From: JANNFX01 sp031380225
Lineage (GTDB): Bacteria > Pseudomonadota > Alphaproteobacteria > Rhizobiales > Hyphomicrobiaceae
DNA length: 33,657 bases
Assembly (NCBI GenBank): GCA_031380225.1
Contig: JANNFX010000024.1
Location: 1 to 33,657, forward strand
Direction of reading: 5' to 3'
The notes beneath the pieces are model-generated. The model was not told the origin of the DNA. It saw only the letters and a list, made by a program, of their open reading frames with translations, and did not search any database. The translations under genes were made by a program, and so were the position numbers. The stretch's first letter is position 1; each line of letters starts with the position of its first letter. Positions 32,645 through 33,657 of this stretch are shown piece by piece.

Positions 32645-33133
32645 TTACCGCACGTCGCGGCTGTGCCGGAGAATAGACACGACCCGCACGATATCGCCAG
32701 CAAGGTCACGGTCGACGTCCAACCACTTGGCCATTTGCTCAGCGCGATCTTTTTCTTCAGAGGTGACTTTTTCGTCGGCAAATAGCATTTGCACTGCGAA
32801 CGCATAAGACGTTTGTTGCAAAGGCTTAGTCAAGGCTTGCTTGGCGCGTACGCAGGCCTTCTCGTTGTCGCCCCCTGATTCATGCAACACCTTGTCGGCC
32901 GCCGTGATCCATTCATCGACCTGCCTGTGCGTAGGCTTGAGAAAAATTGGACTGGTGTTGCAAATTGCGTGGATGAGTTCGGTCTCTGCGTCATGCTTTT
33001 TCTGATCGGCCCACATCATGACGACCATCGGAACAAGCATCGCAACCGGCAAATCCAAAGTATCGTCTATACCCTTGCCTTTGAGGTCAGCGAATAAACT
33101 GGTGCGATCCGACCGGCTCCTTTTAAATTCCAT
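32645..33133 (-). CDS. TerB-like (tellurite resistance protein fold) protein
   Basis: A helical protein of about 162 residues. The region 35-65 (MVVMMWADQKKHDAETELIHAIC) and the region 112-142 (FAVQMLFADEKVTSEEKDRAEQMAKWLDV) are the two halves of the TerB-like all-helical fold, with acidic AD-x-K positions where related proteins bind metal. TerB-like domains occur singly in many bacteria with unclear roles; tellurite resistance is not implied. The ATG at 33131-33133 is chosen because GGGGAG lies eight bases upstream. It converges on acs. Confidence 0.72.
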   Translation of the reverse strand: MEFKRSRSDRTSLFADLKGKGIDDTLDLPVAMLVPMVVMMWADQKKHDAETELIHAICNTSPIFLKPTHRQVDEWITAADKVLHESGGDNEKACVRAKQALTKPLQQTSYAFAVQMLFADEKVTSEEKDRAEQMAKWLDVDRDLAGDIVRVVSILRHSRDVR

Positions 33134-33554
33134 GACAAAACTCCCCAATAAATTGACTTGCAACATTTGGGAGTAAATTCTCTTTGCAGGCCTTAAGCAA
33201 GCCGCGCCCCAGTGAATATTGCGTGAGCGCTGGCGACTATTCCAGTGCCGCCTTTCTTCGATGACCCAACTAGTGCTATGGCACTGACGCTTGGTACCCG
33301 GATCAGCTCTCCCCACTCCGTCATCCCCGCGCAAGCCCGAAATTTAAGATCATATTTAAGCTTGCGCGGATCCCGCCCTCCGGCGGGATGACGATCCTTG
33401 GGGGTATCGAATGTCTGTGACAGAACACTAGCATGGCCAGCTATCTCGTTTCAGACCCAGAAGCGAGGCGCACCGCCGTCATTGATCATGCGCGCCCCAC
33501 ATCCAGAGTCTATCCGGCTTAAATTGAAGCATTCTGCCGAGGGGATTCTGTGTC
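33134..33554. other. 421-base stretch without a supported gene
   Basis: This region lies upstream of the TerB-like gene and runs to the possible gene start at 33555. It contains the 33320-33392 palindromic element. No promoter or RNA gene was recognised in the remainder. Confidence 0.5.
33320..33392. repeat. GTCATCC...GGATGAC palindromic repeat, copy 3
   Basis: The element opens with GTCATCCCCGCGCAAGC (33320-33336) and closes with GGGATGAC (to 33392). Inside, CCGCGCAAGC pairs with GCTTGCGCGG (10 bp). A second hairpin, CCCGCC/GGCGGG, lies in the right half, making that half longer than the left. The ends match the 461-485 and 19576-19715 elements, while the internal stem differs. Confidence 0.7.
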
Positions 33555-33657
33555 GTGAGCAAGGGATTTGACGCAGGCCGTACCCCTGGTACGGACAAGG
33601 CGAAGCCCGCCGCGCACGGCTCAAAATCCCCCGGCCCTGCGGGTTCAGGTCTGGTGG
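33555..33657 (+). CDS. possible start of an unidentified gene (partial)
   Basis: A GTG at 33555 with an upstream GAGGGGA opens a frame that stays open to the right edge (34 codons). It encodes a basic, Gly/Ala/Pro/Lys-rich N-terminus (SKGFDAGRTPGTDKAKPAAHG). The composition resembles a disordered cytoplasmic N-terminus, and no family can be named from so short a piece. It may also be chance. Confidence 0.35.
   Translation, partial: MSKGFDAGRTPGTDKAKPAAHGSKSPGPAGSGLV

Overview
This 33.7 kb window reads as an ordinary chromosomal stretch of an alphaproteobacterium, probably Hyphomicrobiales (Rhizobiales). The grounds are a compact bioBFDA operon, a DUF2865 protein, an alphaproteobacterial-type tRNA-Thr(GGT), an ETF-beta lysine methyltransferase of the Agrobacterium METTL20 kind, moderately high GC and scattered palindromic GTCATCC...GGATGAC repeats. 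This placement is inferred from gene content, not from a marker-gene comparison. No phage, plasmid, CRISPR or intact transposase gene was seen.

Layout. 1-2850: the 3' end of sdhA (not followed by sdhB), a repeat-bearing gap, a fatty-acid desaturase on the minus strand and a small one-helix membrane protein. 2872-6921: minus-strand biotin operon bioB-bioF-bioD-bioA with translational overlaps. 7067-10442: a secreted DUF2865 protein, a divergent two-helix membrane protein and an orphan TadG-like von Willebrand A protein. 10497-15765: tRNA-Thr and a 1682-residue secreted mosaic protein (propeller-like domain, four DUF11-like modules, about ten cysteine-rich EGF-like modules, Lys/Pro-rich tail). 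16134-19276: a small charged protein, murA, a nested inverted repeat and carboxynorspermidine synthase. 19385-22580: a truncated gene run into a composite inverted repeat, a MarC-family protein, a Tat-exported agmatine-deiminase-like enzyme, and an ArsR regulator with its AHSA1/SRPBCC partner. 23156-24674: a GcvA-like LysR regulator and a small lipoprotein.

24686-26308 is the most unusual part: a slipin (SPFH/band-7) gene with two abutting tRNA-like genes upstream on the same strand. Both depart from canonical tRNA structure. One has a six-nucleotide anticodon loop; the other has only four of seven acceptor pairs and no encoded CCA. Slipins of this kind are known from RtcB/RtcA RNA-repair neighbourhoods, so a tRNA-mimic or tRNA-damage role is worth testing, although no rtc or Ro gene lies in the window.

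26487-33657: a bifunctional penicillin-binding protein, an EVE-domain protein overlapping the lysine methyltransferase by 4 bp, acetyl-CoA synthetase acs, a TerB-like protein, another repeat, and a possible gene start at the right edge. Central-metabolism and cell-wall genes (sdhA, bioBFDA, murA, acs, PBP) dominate. The accessory content lies in the repeats, the giant surface protein and the slipin/tRNA-like unit.
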